Shown: positions 21,506 through 34,265, counted from the first letter of the stretch. The stretch: 64,000 nt of DNA from Wurfbainia villosa (GCA_025175895.1 JAKLTH010000238.1:310001-374000); one strand, 5' to 3'. The notes: generated by a model from the letters alone, not told the origin. Numbers and translations: made by a program.

Positions 21506-24500
21506 CGGGGGTGCTAAGATTTGGTGAAACGACCGATCTAGATTTTTTACAGATTTTTTTTCTTTTTTTATTTTGTTTATTTAGAATTTATTTCATTTGG
21601 TTAATTTTTTTTTCCTGCACTACTAATCCAAGACGCGAGTCTTGATACATTTCGTGTGTTTGTGTCGTTGCTAGGTTTTTCGTCTTCATCTCCTTGTTTC
21701 TTTTGTATCAATGGCCCATCTCGAGGGTTTTAGCACCGTCCGACCTCCGTTTTACAATGGAGATGACTTCTGTTATTGGAAGGGTCGGATGGAATGCTTT
21801 CTAAAAACTCAAATCGAGATGTGGATCATAATCCAAACGAGATTCACACTTGCGACTAACGAAGTGGGTGAATCCTTGGATTATGACCAATGGACCATTG
21901 CGACAAAAAGACAAGTCGAAGCCGATGCCAAGGCAACTCAAATCCTCCAATGCGGCTTGTCCAAGGAGGAGCTTAATCGCGTCGGCCCCTTCATCAGCGC
22001 AAAGGACCTTTGGACAAAGCTAGTGGAGCTACACGAAGTGACCGATGAAGCCAAGGTATGTAAGCGCGATCTTTTGTTTAATAAATTATATAATCTAAAA
22101 ATGCAAGAACACGAATCGGCAACACAACTTCACGCCCGCGTTCAAGACATAGTCAATAATCTACACACGATCAGGCAAAAGGTCGAAAACCGCGACCTTA
22201 TAAGGTATGTTCTTAACTCCTTTCCGAGGACTACCTTGTGGGCATCCACGGTCGATGCCTACAAGGTCTCCAAGGATCTTTCGAAGCTTAGGTTAGATGA
22301 ATTATTTTCCGATTTTGAACTTCATGAGCAGTCTAACTCGGAACCCGAGAAGGGTATAGCATTTTTTGCAGGTTCGAGGAAGAAAACTGCAAGCAAGCCA
22401 CCCCCGAAGGAAGAAGAGGATGAGTCCGATTCGGAGGTCGACTCGGAAATGAAGGCCGAACTAGTCAACCTAGTTCGGAGGATAGTCAAGGGCCAAAAAT
22501 GAACCATCACTCGACCCAACGAAGGTAAGCCTAAAAGTTCGAATATTAGATGTTACGAATACAATAGGTTTGGACACATCAAGTTCGAATGCCCAAAACT
22601 CAAGAGCAAAGCACCAAAACACAAAAAGGCACTCAACGCTACTTGGGAAGAAGCATCCAAGGAAGAAGATAATGATCGTGTCCTCATGGCTAAACCCGTG
22701 GAATCGGAGACGGAGTCGGAACCAGAACATGAATCGGAAACCGAAGACGAGTCGGACTGCGAAGTACTATTCAAGACAAGCCACGGATACGCATCCAGTT
22801 CAAAAGATACACTCAAGGTAAGTCGATCCTTCATTAGTACACTTTATAGTGCAATTAAGTTTTTAACTAGAAAATTAGCTAAGTCCGAGTCCAAGGTCGA
22901 GATCCTGGTTGAGGAAGTTAAACTCCTCAAACACGAGGTCTCCCTAACCTCTTCGACTAGTCAAGTTCAAGAGGAGGACTCAACTCGGGTTGAAATGCTC
23001 GAAGTTGAGAACTCACTCTTGAAGAGTCAAGTCGAAGATCTTAGGAACACGTTGGAAAGGTTTACTTTGGGATCCAAAGGACTTGACCTCCTACTTGGAT
23101 CACAAAGGGCCATGTACAACAAGGTCGGGCTAGGGTTTAGCTCAAATATGACCAACAAGTCGTATATGTCGATTGTAAGTCGACATAAAAAATGTGTCCA
23201 AGCATGGGTCCCTAAGGCCGCCTTGATTTCAAACTTAGGATCGAACCAGTACTGGGTTCCCAAGGACCAAATCCACTATGTGGAGAGACCGAACCGATTC
23301 AACGGTCCAGGGGGAGCTTGTAAAATACCGGAAAAAAAAAATTATTCCTCATTAATTGATAAACTATCTTGTGGAATTTTTTAGAAATTTTTAGAAATTT
23401 TTCAGAAATTTTTAGAAATTTTTTTGGAATTAAACGGAGGTCTTATGGACATTTTATGGGGATAAAGCGGATAGGCTTGATAAAGCCTGTTTAGACTATC
23501 TGCAAGGAATTAATGGGTTTAATTTAAACCCTTTATATTCTTTCCGTTTCCCTTATTTCCCATCGCGCCGTTCCTCTTCTCCTCCCGATCCTTTCTTCCT
23601 CGCGATCTCTCTTTTGATCTCTGTCGTCGACTTCTCCCTCGCGCGTCGGCCACGCCGCTGTCAGCGCAAGATGCTCGTCGATCGCCGACGCCCTAAGCCA
23701 GCTGCCCACGCTGGTAGCCGCTGCCAAGTCGCTACCACCGTGCCGGAGCCCTATCACCTCCTTCTCCCCGCGCGCCGACCACGCCCAGCTCGCCCTCTTC
23801 GCTCAGCGACGGCTATTGCCCTCTCCCGATCGCGACTCCTCTCTGTGCTCACCGCCGCCGACGAGCCAACTTGCCGCGCCTGATCTCGTTGCTGCTGCTC
23901 GTTGTCACGCTTCTTCTTCTCCGCCGAATCGCCTGTCACCATCCCTTCACTCCTGCCAGCGATCGGTGCTCCATCGCCGACGATCAAACCTTCTGTCGTT
24001 TGTGATCTCTACCGGAGCAGACAGCGACTGGGAAGGAAGTCGGTGCCCCTTTGTTTCTCTGTGATCCAGAGACTGTCGACGTGCATCTTCGATCTTAGGA
24101 GCGGCGAATTCTGTCGGCACAAGGTGAGGCTTAGTCCTTTTCTTTCTTGATCTCGTGTGAGATCCATCTTAGATTGTGGTTATTCCGATTGTAGTCCAGG
24201 GCTTCGTGTTTGGGACTACGACAGTTTTACGAATCGGGAGTTGTTCTTCTCAGTGGTCGTCGGAGCTCGTGGTTTTTTCCGGCTGACAGAACAAGTAGGG
24301 AGACAAGAAGGTGGCTACGGGTGGAGTCCAATGACGGGTGAGCTATGATTTACCTTTTTCTCTTCATCCTTTTTGTTGTGTCCTATGTTGAATCAATGTT
24401 TAGGGGGGGGGCTGACCGATGGTTGTCGATGGTGCCTACTCGATGGGTGGCTGAGCGGCTGTGAGAGGGAGATGTGACGGTTGTGCGTGAATGGAGGGGC

Positions 24501-25597
24501 TATGAAGTTGTGTCGGCTGTGAAGTGTTGATGAATCTGTGCTAGGAATTGAATCGGGATAAGCAGTGTGTGGTAAGCCTTGATCTGAGAATGGCATCAAT
24601 AGATACGATGCTAGTTTATATATATGTTAGCTGTGGATTCTTGATTTTGTAGGTAAGAAGGGCAATCGGATCAAGGGTTTTGATTCAACAAGTTGATCAC
24701 TCAGATTTGGAAACCTCAAATTTATTGAGCTATGGTGGTGATCGGAATTAAGCTGGGAAGTTGCATCCGAATTTGATGGTGCAAGGTAAGTTTTGGTTTG
24801 AATTTTATGAATATGAGCAGATTTGTGTTGTGAATTAATAACCAATAGTTGGTGAGCAAGTGATTACAGGTTCTGACAGGGTGATTTCTATATACGGGTT
24901 GAGTAAATGCAGACCTAATACCCTATACTTGATGTAGGGAGTGGTGTGGATAATACAAGCTCGGCAAGTACATATTTGATATCATAGGATTGTGTAATAT
25001 GCTTACTGTTAGTTTTGTTGTGAATTTGATTTCTAAAGGTCCATGAACCAGGGGTTAATCTTTTGGTTGAAACCATCTGGTTGTATAGATTCTTTGCAAT
25101 GGAAGATAAGCTAGGATTGGATTCGAGATGGAATTATGGATGTGCAGACCATCAGCATAGTCTTCGTAGCAGGTGGGTAATTTCCTACTTGGTCCGGGTA
25201 GATGTATTGCATTCAGATTTAGTCATAGATATAAGCATGTTAGGTGTTCATATTATCTTGACCCTGCTCTTTTTATCATATGCTTGATCCTTTACCGTTG
25301 GATATTAACTCCATTGCTGATATCATATTTATTTTATCATGATTAGGAGTTATACATATAGGTGATGCAAGTAACTTAGAATTTGTGTAAGCTAAGTGCA
25401 AATAGTAAAGTCCGGATGACAACCTGATTGTATATTGGGCAAAAAGGTCATCCGCAGGTAGATAATGTCTTTAACCTAGGGTTAGTTCTAGTACCCTTAG
25501 GTTGTATGTTACCACTGAACATGTATTGTGTAAATGGTCAGAGGAATGATACTTAGGGTATCGCTACGGATCGGTGGTCTTAGCTTGTTATAATCAG

Positions 25598-25792
25598 ATG
25601 AGTATGACTCTTTACAGGATAGAGAGTGTGTCAATCAGTTGAGTACGACTCTCTACAGGATAGAGAGTGCGTCGATTAGATTGGTATGACTCTCTACAGG
25701 ATAGAGAGTATTATGATCAGTTGAGTACGACTCTCTGCAGGATAGAGAGTGCGTTGATCTGGTTAGTATGATTCTCTGTAAAATAGAGAGTC
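25598..25792 (+). repeat. Minisatellite of a hairpin-forming unit in LTR H
   Basis: About five tandem units of roughly 42 bp, each holding GACTCTCTACAGGATAGAGAGT, whose arms CTCTCTA / TAGAGAG are complementary. The homologous place in the H-like LTR (about 36339-36362) has a single decayed unit, so the array expanded in H. Confidence 0.75.
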
Positions 25793-26261
25793 TATGGTGG
25801 ATGTCTGTATGTGAGACATTGCATTCATGCATTTTCATGCATGCTGGCGACGAGGTCTCCCTTGTGGTTGAGAGTGTCTCCAATCATCCTGCCTCCACGG
25901 TTACTCATAGGAGGAGTCACCCGTGTGAGGGCAGAGCATTGTGGTGCCGCACTCTACCACTATAGACGGTGGTAGTTGGATTTGCATGTCGTAGTCCTGC
26001 GTGTGTGGCACTCGACCACTCATGGGTAGTGACTGTCAGAGTGGCCAACAACAGGGACCCCCATCGTGTAGCTTGCTCTTTACGCTTATATGCTACTCGA
26101 TCATACTGCCCACTCGGCCACTCGAGAGTAGTGGTTGGTGTTGAGTTGGGACAGTTGTCATGCTCGAGCCACCGAGGCCACACTGGGGTCATGGTAGCTT
26201 TAGGGTGAGCCGACATGACCATGCATGCTGCATTGCCGTATCTGATAGCGCTTTGCATATT

Positions 26262-26350
26262 ACCATATATATATACATATATTCATGTATATATATATAT
26301 GGATGGTTGAGATCAATATATATATAGATGCGGTCTATATATATATGATT
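26262..26350. repeat. AT-dinucleotide-rich microsatellite in LTR H
   Basis: Runs of TATATATA interrupted by short unique sequence. Shorter runs recur at 26525-26540 and 27058-27070. Confidence 0.6.
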
Positions 26351-27249
26351 ATTGTGATGTTGCATTTGTTTGTACTATGCTTGTTGCATTTAGGTGGACA
26401 TCATATTCATGCATGTCTCTTACATTTGTTATACGATTGTGTCGAATATTGGTATGTGTTGGACAGACCACTAGATACCTTGACCTGTAGCTAGAGTATA
26501 TTTTGAGTTGATCTACTCTTCCTGTTATATATATATATATGTTGGATATATGTTCAGGTTGGATCAGAGTAGCGTGGCAGACTTCAGGTATGTCTGCATT
26601 TTACGTTATTCATTTGGTTAGGCGGTATATGCTTGTATTTGTATACTATGCTGATATACCTGTTGTACATCTAGATATGTCGTTGAAATACATGTGATAT
26701 TACATATATACATGTTTTCTATTACCTGCTGAGTTTTACTCACCACCCCCACGGACCCTGGGTTTTCATGCGCCGTGCAATGTAGCCGACTTCGTGATGG
26801 ACTTGGAGCACCGCTGGCTGGCATCATATCATCTCAACTCTGAGAGTCTAGATTTTTGGTGTTCTCATTTGTATTCCGTTATGGATTTGTTTTATGTGAT
26901 GATTGTAGTTGTGACTATTGATGTTGTATCCCTTTTCTTCCTTTCTGGTTTTATTATGGTGTCCTGAGTCGGTGTTAGTCATACCGGTATGCATGTGTGT
27001 TGTCGTTTATGAGATTGTAGTATGTTTCCGCTGTGTCTTGTGTAGTTTTTTATTTCATATATATATATATATTGTTGTTATTGTGGGCCTACGGGCCTTG
27101 TATTAACCCGAAATATTTCCACGTACAGGGGAGATGCCGTCCGTTTGATTTTCGGCTCGGCATGCTCTCGGGGCGTGACAGAGCTAGTACAAAACTTGTT
27201 TGTATTTTAACTTAGAAATTGCATGCTTAGGTTCTTTATTTAGTTTGAT

Positions 27250-27620
27250 TTTTCTTTTTAGAATGGCTAGATAGGACTATAACTCGTCAATACTTGATAA
27301 CATAGTACCAGGACGCGGCGAGATGATAGTACGCTAGGAAAGCGGAGTCTTGAGTATTCGGGCTAGATAAGGCGTATCTAGTTCGGTGCACTTGACCGAG
27401 CAGAACTAGCTGAAGCTACCTCGCCGTATCCTAGACTAGTTAGACCAGGAAGTGGTCTTAGGTAAGTCAAGTTTCTATTTTCTTGAAAATGGCTTTTTCT
27501 AAGGAAGTGGTCATTGTTTCGATCAAAGAAGGCCTCTGTGCCTCGCCACGACCTGGAAGCCATGATCTTGAAAAAGTGACTTGATGAGCCTAAGGTCAAA
27601 TCCGAATCTAACGCAAGATT
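27250..27620 (+). other. Gag-pol spacer of element G, conserved with element J
   Basis: No sense frame, yet clearly similar to 59165-59535 in J over about 360 bp, including GGACGCGGCGAGAT, CTAGATAAGGCGTATCTAG (with inverted CTAGAT/ATCTAG) and CTGTGCCTCGCCACGACCT. The 73-codon antisense frame at 27378-27599 is not obviously kept in J. Confidence 0.55.
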
Positions 27621-27797
27621 GACAAGTGTTCAATTCATTAAATTTAAATCAAGTAAAATTGGAAGTCATCTCACAAGAACATATAGGGTTAACATGTTTG
27701 ATCATGTAGACATGGGTGAGATGATTTAGGTTAATAATCTTCAACCAATCTTTAATAAATCCAATATTCGATCCAACTACCTTGCGTGTAGGATCAA

Positions 27798-30700
27798 TGG
27801 ATGTTGGACAGTGGTTGCTCCCGACACATGACCGGGGATCAACTCAAGTTTTCGAAGCTTTGATTCAAACGACAAGGATTGGTAGCCTTCGGAAACAACG
27901 GCAAGCTCAAAATCATCGGATCAGGTGATATTGAGCTCAACTCTAACTTTATTATTCAAAATGTCTTATTGGTAGAAAATTTTCAATATAATTTACTTAG
28001 TGTAAGCCAATTGTGTGACAATAACTATAAGATCATATTTCTAGAAAATGAATGCGTAATTAATACAAATGAAACCTCTAAAACAATTCTTAAGGGAACC
28101 AGAAATAACATTATTTACACTATTAACTTAACTAACTCCTCAACTAAGTGTCTTATGACACGGCAAGAGGAATCATGGTTGTGGCACCGATGACTCGGTC
28201 ACTCACACCCAAGACTCATCCACAAGATGAGTCAGAGTGACTTAGTCAGAGGTTTGCCTAACATCAATAACTTGGATAATAAAATATGTAATGTTTGTCA
28301 ACAAGGTAAACAATCTAGGACACAACATCAACTAACTAATTAAGAACGAACCAAAAGTGTTCTTGAGCTCCTACACATGGATCTATTTGATTCACACAGA
28401 GCTAAGTCACTTAATGGGAGTAAATTCTGCTTAGTCATAATTGATGACTATTCTAGATTTACTTGGGTTAGGTTCATCAAACACAAAAGTGATCCCCTAG
28501 ATCAATTAATCGACCTATTTAAGTTAATAGAAAATCAACAAAGCATTAAAATCAAAAGACTTAGGACTGATCATGGTGGTGAATTCGAGAACCACAGGTT
28601 TACTGAATTCTGTAACCTAAATGGATACCACCATGAGTTATCTTGCCCTAGAACTCCACAACAAAATGGCCTAGTAGAACGCAAAAATAGAACCCTACAA
28701 GAAGCTGCTAGGACAATGTTAAACGAGTATAACCTACCCGATAGATTTTGGGCGGAAGTCGTGAGTACGGCATGCTATGTCCAAAATAGGATCCTTATGG
28801 TAAAGAGGCACCTTAAGACCTCATACGAGATTTATCATGATAAAATACCTAACATCAAGTACTTTAGGGTATTTGGGTGTAAGGTACATATCCTAAACAC
28901 TAAGGATTACCTAGGTAAATTTACATCCAAAACCTCGACCGAAATCTTTCTAGGATACTCGACTACGAGTAGAGCGTATAGAGTATATAATCATGACACC
29001 CTTAGAGTTGAGGAGACTATCAATGTAGTATTTGATGAAGGACACGAACCTACAAAACCCCCGGCAACCCCAATTAGCGAGCCGATTCATATCAGACTCA
29101 ACTCCGATCCGGAGATCAAGTCTAGTGGTAATCCTAACCTAAGTCAACCAAGTCAGCCTATCGACCAAGTGGTAGATGACTCTAACCAAACTAGAACTCA
29201 AACGAGTCATCCTATTGACCAAGTGGTAGACTCAAACCCAAATCCAACTAGGACTCAAACGAATCATCCTATCGACCAAGTGATAGGTGATCCAAGTCTA
29301 GGAGTTCGAACTAGAGCCTTATACAGAAACCCTAGTCAAATCTCCCTGATTTCCAAAATTGAACCCAAAACTATTGACCAAGCTCTTCTTGATCCCGATT
29401 GGATTATTGCAATGCAAGAAGAGCTGGCTCAATTCACTAGGAATGAAGTATGGGAATTAGTACCACCACCTAAAAATAATACAATCATTGGAACAAGGTG
29501 GGTGTTTAGGAATAAACTTGATGATAAAGGTGAAGTAGTTAGAAATAAAGCTAGACTAGTCGCTAAAGGGTTTAGTCAAGTCGAAGGTTTAGATTACGAT
29601 GAGACCTATGCCCCAGTAGCTAGATTAGAGTCCATTCGAATGCTATTAGCGTATGCTGCACATCGAGGATTTAAGTTGTTTCAAATGGATGTGAAATCAG
29701 CATTCTTGAATGGATACATTAAAGAAGAGGTTTATGTTAGTCGACCCCCCGATTTCGAAAGTTTAGATAAACCCGACCATGTCCTTAGGTTAAAGAAAAC
29801 CCTCTATGGACTTAAACAAGCTCCTCGAGCTTGGTATGAGAGACTTTCGGTGTATCTTAAATCCAAAGGGTTTAACCAAGGTGTAGTTGACCCAACCCTT
29901 TTCGTAAAAACCTTAGGTAAAGACATATTCATAGCCCAAATCTACGTAGATGATATTATTTTTGGAACCACCAACTCGATCCTACTGAATGAGTTCATTT
30001 CACTTATGGAAAGTGAATTTGAAATGAATTTAGTAGGCGAGTTGAGTTTCTTCTTAGGTCTACAAATCAAACAAACTAAAGATGGAATATACCTACATCA
30101 ACGCAAATATACTAGGGAATTAATTAAACGCTTTGGAATGCAAGATGCTAAAATTATTAATACCCCAATGGAAACTAATGTGAATATAGACGAAGATGTA
30201 ATCGGAAACTCAATTGATTTAAAATACTATAGGAGCGTAATAAGGAGTCTCCTTTACTTAACTACAAGTCGACCTGATATTTTATTTGCAGTAAGTATGT
30301 GCACAAGGTTCCAAACTTGTGCCAAGGAGTGTCACCTAACTCTAGTCAAGCGTATCCTTAGATATCTAAAGGATATACTTAATGTCGGTATTTGGTACCC
30401 TAGATCTACCGAGTTTGAACTAACCGGCTACTCCGATTCGGACTATGCTGGTAGTAAGCTCAATAGAAAGATTACGAGTGGTTGTTGTCAACTTCTCGGC
30501 TCGAGTCTAGTAAGTTGGTGCAGTAGAAAGCAACACTGTGTTGCCTTATCTATCACCGAAGCCGAATACATCGCGATGGGTGAGTGTGTCACTCAGCTTC
30601 TTTGGATGAAGCACACTCTCCGCGACTTTAAGTTAGACTTTACAAATACTAAACTTCACGTAGATAACATTAGTTCAATTAACCTTACTAAGAATCTGAT

Positions 30701-30887
30701 ATGTCACTCTAGGACCAAACATATAGAGGTCAAACACCATTTCATTCGAGAACATGTGGCCAACGGAGCCATACAACTCGAATACGTTGAATCGAAGTCT
30801 AACTTGGCAGACCTATTTACTAAACCCCTACCCGAAGCCGAATTTAGTCTATTAAGACGAAAATTGGGTATGTACGTAATAGAATAG
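27798..30887 (+). pseudogene. Pol of element G: protease, integrase, reverse transcriptase, RNase H
   Basis: Copia-type polyprotein. Protease active site LDSGCSRHMTGD lies near 27804. The integrase zinc-binding region contains WHR.LGHSHPRLIH (28182) and CNVCQQGKQ (about 28292). The integrase core shows DDYSRFTW, RTDHGGEFEN and NGLVERKNRTL as the D,D,E set. RT shows KARLVAKGFSQ, QMDVKSAFLNG and the catalytic YVDDIIFG (about 29944). RNase H shows YSDSDYAGS, TEAEYIAMG and HVDNISSINL. Three in-frame stops (27861, 28191, 28341) disrupt protease and the early integrase. From 28377 to 30887 the frame is open for 836 codons. The stop pattern suggests recent inactivation. RT and RNase H residues look intact. 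Confidence 0.9.
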
Positions 30888-31846
30888 GAACTTACAAATC
30901 ATATTTTCTTACTACTATTTCTTATTTTTTTATTTTCATGGAACTAGCATAGGACATACCTTAGATATCATGCACCTATAGATTTAAGGAGCAAATACAT
31001 CTCACAACACATAGGACTAATGTGTTTGTGTACTTAACCACGTAAATGGGCATGAGATGTTAGGACCTTACTCCTGGTTCCAGATGTAGAGCTAGTGCAT
31101 CGCCATGAACCATGGAGTATAATCATATATATTAACTGACTCTGACCATGATTGGTTGATCTTTCATATCAATCAAGCCAAATATGAGTCGAACATTTTA
31201 TAGATGAGCTTATTTTCAGTATATTCAAAATAATATTGAACATACTTGGACTTTAAATTTTTGATAACTTATTTTTCACACACCCCCACTCTTTTCGATA
31301 TATGGCAAAAGGGGAAGAAAAAGGCTAAAGTTAAGGGATCAAATTTTTGATAACTTAACTTTATCAAATTTTTTGATAACTTAACTCTCGCCTTCATATT
31401 TATTTACATGACCAAAAGTTAAGTAAATGTTTACTTAATTTAAGCTTTGAAATTTTACTTAACTTGTTAACAAAAAGGAAGTAAAGGCCAAGTTAAGAGA
31501 AATCTTAACTTAAACTTATTTTAAAACACTATAGCCAATGCCTTACTTATGGAAGGGGGAGAAAGGGCCAAGTTAAGAAGTCTTCTTAACTTAAACGTTT
31601 CACTAAGGCCAACTTTAAGTAATGTTAATTACTTAAACTCTTCCTAAATAGCAACCCTCAAGGGGGAGTACTAGGGGTTTCCTTCAAGACTCACCCTCGA
31701 TCAAGGGGGAGGTTTCCTCAAGGGGGAGTACTTGAAGAAAATTCTTACTACTCCTACTTAATCTTTATTATTATTGTTTCTCATGCACAGTATTATTCTT
31801 CATGCATGTTGTTTTCTTAACTTTGTATGTGGGTTTGCCATAGATC
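30888..31846 (+). other. Non-coding 3' internal region of element G
   Basis: No coding frame. It has repeats of TTAACTT / AAGTTAAG and several CAAGGGGGAG purine blocks (31660-31730), one of which might serve as a second plus-strand priming site. A CATGAGATGTTAGG segment near 31051 resembles J at about 59605. Confidence 0.5.
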
Positions 31847-31860
31847 AAAAAGGGGGAGAT
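31847..31860 (+). promoter_or_regulatory. Polypurine tract of element G
   Basis: AAAAAGGGGGAGAT directly before the 3' LTR, identical to the PPT of J. Confidence 0.85.
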
Positions 31861-32950
31861 TGTTGGTGCAGTAGGCACCCAAGTCGAACCTGAGTTTTGA
31901 TTATAGCAAACGATACAAAGTTAAGCTTATATTGTTATCTCACGAGCTAAATCGAGTGTGCAAAAAAGTGTCAACGCTGGAGCTGAAGGCTATCGACACT
32001 CGGAGGAAGCCACAGTGGTCGGGCGACACTCGAGTGACTTCGGAGGGAGCCGAAGGAATCGAATGGAAGGCCGAAAGTGAAAGCGACACAATAAGTATCG
32101 AGGTAAGCTCGTGTGTGCGAGTGTAAGTAAGGTTGTATCCTCCTTACGGGGATAGACTTAAGCGTAGATCCGACCCAAGACATCCCATCGGTGGTCTAGG
32201 TCGAGATCGGACGGTCGGAGGCCGTCGAAATAATATTTTTATTTAGCTAACTTGTCATTTCAGCTATCATTAGTCGATTGCCAGTTTGGAGGACTCATCA
32301 CGTCAATCGTCACTATCTGCGGCGGCATTCGGTAAGTCTTTGCCATCGATCGTGATGATGGCTATCGATCATGGTCAAGGATCACCGAGAGTCGAGTCAA
32401 GGCTTATCACCTCATTTCAAGGGGAGTGGTGCTCAATTTTGATTGGCTAAAGTTCCTCTCGAAAAGGGGCTCAAAGGCTATAAAAGGAGGGCCTATCCTA
32501 GGGTTTCATCATCAATTCTAAGCTTCCAAAAGCCTCTGCAAAGCTACAACTCTCCGACAACGAAGTGCTTCTTCTCCGACGTCTAGGTTTAAATTGATTT
32601 TATTTTGTTACGTCGGTATAAGTTTTATTTCAGTTTATTACTTTACTTTCTCGGAGTTTTTTATCGTAACGAGGAGAGGGGGAGTGTTCCTCTACCTCAA
32701 GCTTTGTGATTTTTTGTATCGATTAACTCCTACCTCTAACGAGGAGTTCTTTAGTGTCTCCGTGCGTGGTCAAGGACCACTAGGGCCTTGGAGTAGTAGC
32801 CAAAGGCTATGAACCAAGTAAATTTCTCTTGTCTCATTTACTTTACATTTATCTTTCCGCTGCGTATAAGTGTTTTGAAATGATTTCGAGAAAAAAAAAA
32901 GGTTTATCGCTATTCACCCCCCCCCTCTAGCGATCTGCTTCGATCCAACA
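31861..32950 (+). repeat. Element G 3' LTR, palindrome cluster altered
   Basis: 1090 bp, almost identical to the 5' LTR over most of its length. From about 32270 to 32400 it differs heavily, and all four exact CAGTCGACTG sites of the 5' copy are lost (for example CATCGATCGTGATGATGG in place of CATCAGTCGACTGATGATGG). TATA box at 32478-32487. Confidence 0.9.
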
Positions 32951-32955
32951 TTGTT

Positions 32956-33551
32956 TAGCCCATTTCCAACCATCCCTATGTACAATAACTACTTCTAACC
33001 CTACGATATACTTTGGAAAGTATTAAAAGAGTGAAAATCCATTGGAAATGGAGTAGGAGAGTTGTTTTGGGCGATGTATTAAATTTTAAGGGAGGTGAAA
33101 GTTCAATGTTGAATCTTTAACCTTAATTTCGATTGTTTAGTGTTCCTATAGGTTTAGGGACTCTCCAAGGACATTATTGGTGCAATGGTCAAGGGAGAGC
33201 AAGCCTTTAGGGGGAGATTATCCATCATGGGATGATGGATGTGTATTCCTCAAAGGAGGAGACATGAAGAATTTTGGAAACCCTCATTATGCTCACCAAA
33301 GGAAGAGAATTAGAGAATGAGAATTGCCTCTCATTTAGTGATATGAGACTTATCACTATGAAGAGTGAAGGCATCCTAAATGTGCTTAGACAAAGGGGGA
33401 GATTGTAAGATCTCATTGGGATATGAGACATTGATACCCTTAGGGAGAGCCTTTTTGATGTATGTCAAAAAGGAGGAGAATTGTGAGAATTGATGGCTTA
33501 AGTTAGGTGGCCTAACTCAAAGGTTTTTTCAAATATAAAAAAGAGGGAGAT
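32956..33551 (+). mobile_element. Element F, second internal fragment and PPT
   Basis: Continues the family A non-coding tail after element G. It ends in AAAAAGAGGGAGAT (33538-33551), the PPT. No coding. Confidence 0.65.
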
Positions 33552-34265
33552 TGCTGGTGCAATCGACTCAGGTCATGATTGACCAGACTCGAGTTTGACT
33601 CGAGCAATATTTTGATGTTCGATAAAATATATAACAATGTGATTGTCATGGGAAGTCCAAGAATGGTCTTAGAATTTGAGAAGTCCAAGTCTTGTGCACT
33701 TGGCATGGAAAGTCCAAGTCTTGAGTACTTGGCATAGAAAGTCCAAGCAGGGGTACTTGGCATGGAAAGTCCAAGCATGAGTCTTGGTAATTGGAAAGTC
33801 TAAGTGTGGGTCTTGACATTTGGAAAGTCCAAGTATGAGTTTTGACATTTGGAAAGTTCAACATGGAGTTGGCAGTTGAGAAGTCCAAGGGTGTGATATT
33901 GGCGGCGTAAAGTCCAAGATATAGTCTTGGCGGCATAAGTCCAATGTTTGGCGGTATAAAGTCCAAGCGTGTGTCTTGACAGTATAATCCCAAATGTACC
34001 TTGGCAATATAGACCCGATTAGTATGACAATAGCTAATAGAAGCACCTGAAGGCTAGCGTATGGATGAACAAGTCATGGATGACTTGGAGCGATCCGATA
34101 GACATGAGACTGATAGAGGTGGCTAAAAAGCTTAGGTCTAGGCTAAGGATAGTCTATCAAGTATGATGGCATCATACTTGGGTTAAACCTCATGTTTAAG
34201 GTTTATCAGTCGACTAAGATTATGGACCAGTCAACTGCCAAGTGTTTGACACTTAATAGCAGCCT
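33552..34265 (+). repeat. Element F 3' LTR, first part
   Basis: Starts TGCTGGTGCAATCGACTC (one substitution in TGTTGG), carries the AAGTCCAAG array (33650-33960), and breaks at 34265 where a gypsy-like LTR begins. The R/U5 end of an LTR of this family reappears at about 37667-37962. Confidence 0.7.

Larger units (their letters stand above)
23319..27180 (+). mobile_element. Solo LTR H, about 3.9 kb, probably Ty3/gypsy Tekay-like, TSD GAGCT
   Basis: TG...CA unit (TGTAAAATACCGG at left, CGGGGCGTGACA at right) between perfect GAGCT duplications (23314-23318 and 27181-27185). No PBS, PPT or pol. Size and termini resemble the very long LTRs of plant Tekay/Del chromoviruses. That assignment is by recall of LTR style, not by pol evidence. 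The left part (23560-24130) is GC/CT-rich and yields overlapping frames on both strands that I take as non-coding. A truncated relative lies at 34266-37666. Confidence 0.75.
21711..27215 (+). pseudogene. Gag of element G, one stop codon, split by solo LTR H
   Basis: Capsid/nucleocapsid protein. The start ATG at 21711 is followed by a UBN2-type region (RPPFYNGDDFCYWKGRMECF near codon 10-30). One in-frame TGA lies at 22500-22502. A single zinc knuckle near 22548 (CYEYNRFGHIKFEC) has lost its second Cys to Tyr. An acidic Glu/Ser stretch (from about 22705) and a coiled-coil-like segment (about 22870-23060) follow. The C-terminal part has the SNQYWVPKDQI motif (about 23234), a counterpart of the motif ending the gag-only family. 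Coding is interrupted at 23318 by H and resumes at 27186, stopping at 27213-27215. Confidence 0.8.
20381..32950 (+). mobile_element. Element G: Ty1/copia (SIRE-like) retrotransposon with gag and pol
   Basis: Flanked by perfect TTGTT duplications (20376-20380 and 32951-32955). LTRs at 20381-21491 and 31861-32950 are nearly identical outside the palindrome cluster. PBS, gag, a gag-pol spacer, protease, integrase, RT and RNase H in copia order (integrase before RT), a PPT and the 3' LTR all follow. Without the inserted LTR H it is about 8.7 kb. Lineage is inferred from the SIRE/Maximus-like pol motifs. It is disabled by in-frame stops and by H, but looks young. Confidence 0.9.

Noticed and set aside
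23533..24150. Cluster of Arg/Pro-rich frames on both strands
   Set aside because: They lie in the GC/CT-rich leader part of solo LTR H. Frames overlap on both strands and lack recognisable motifs.
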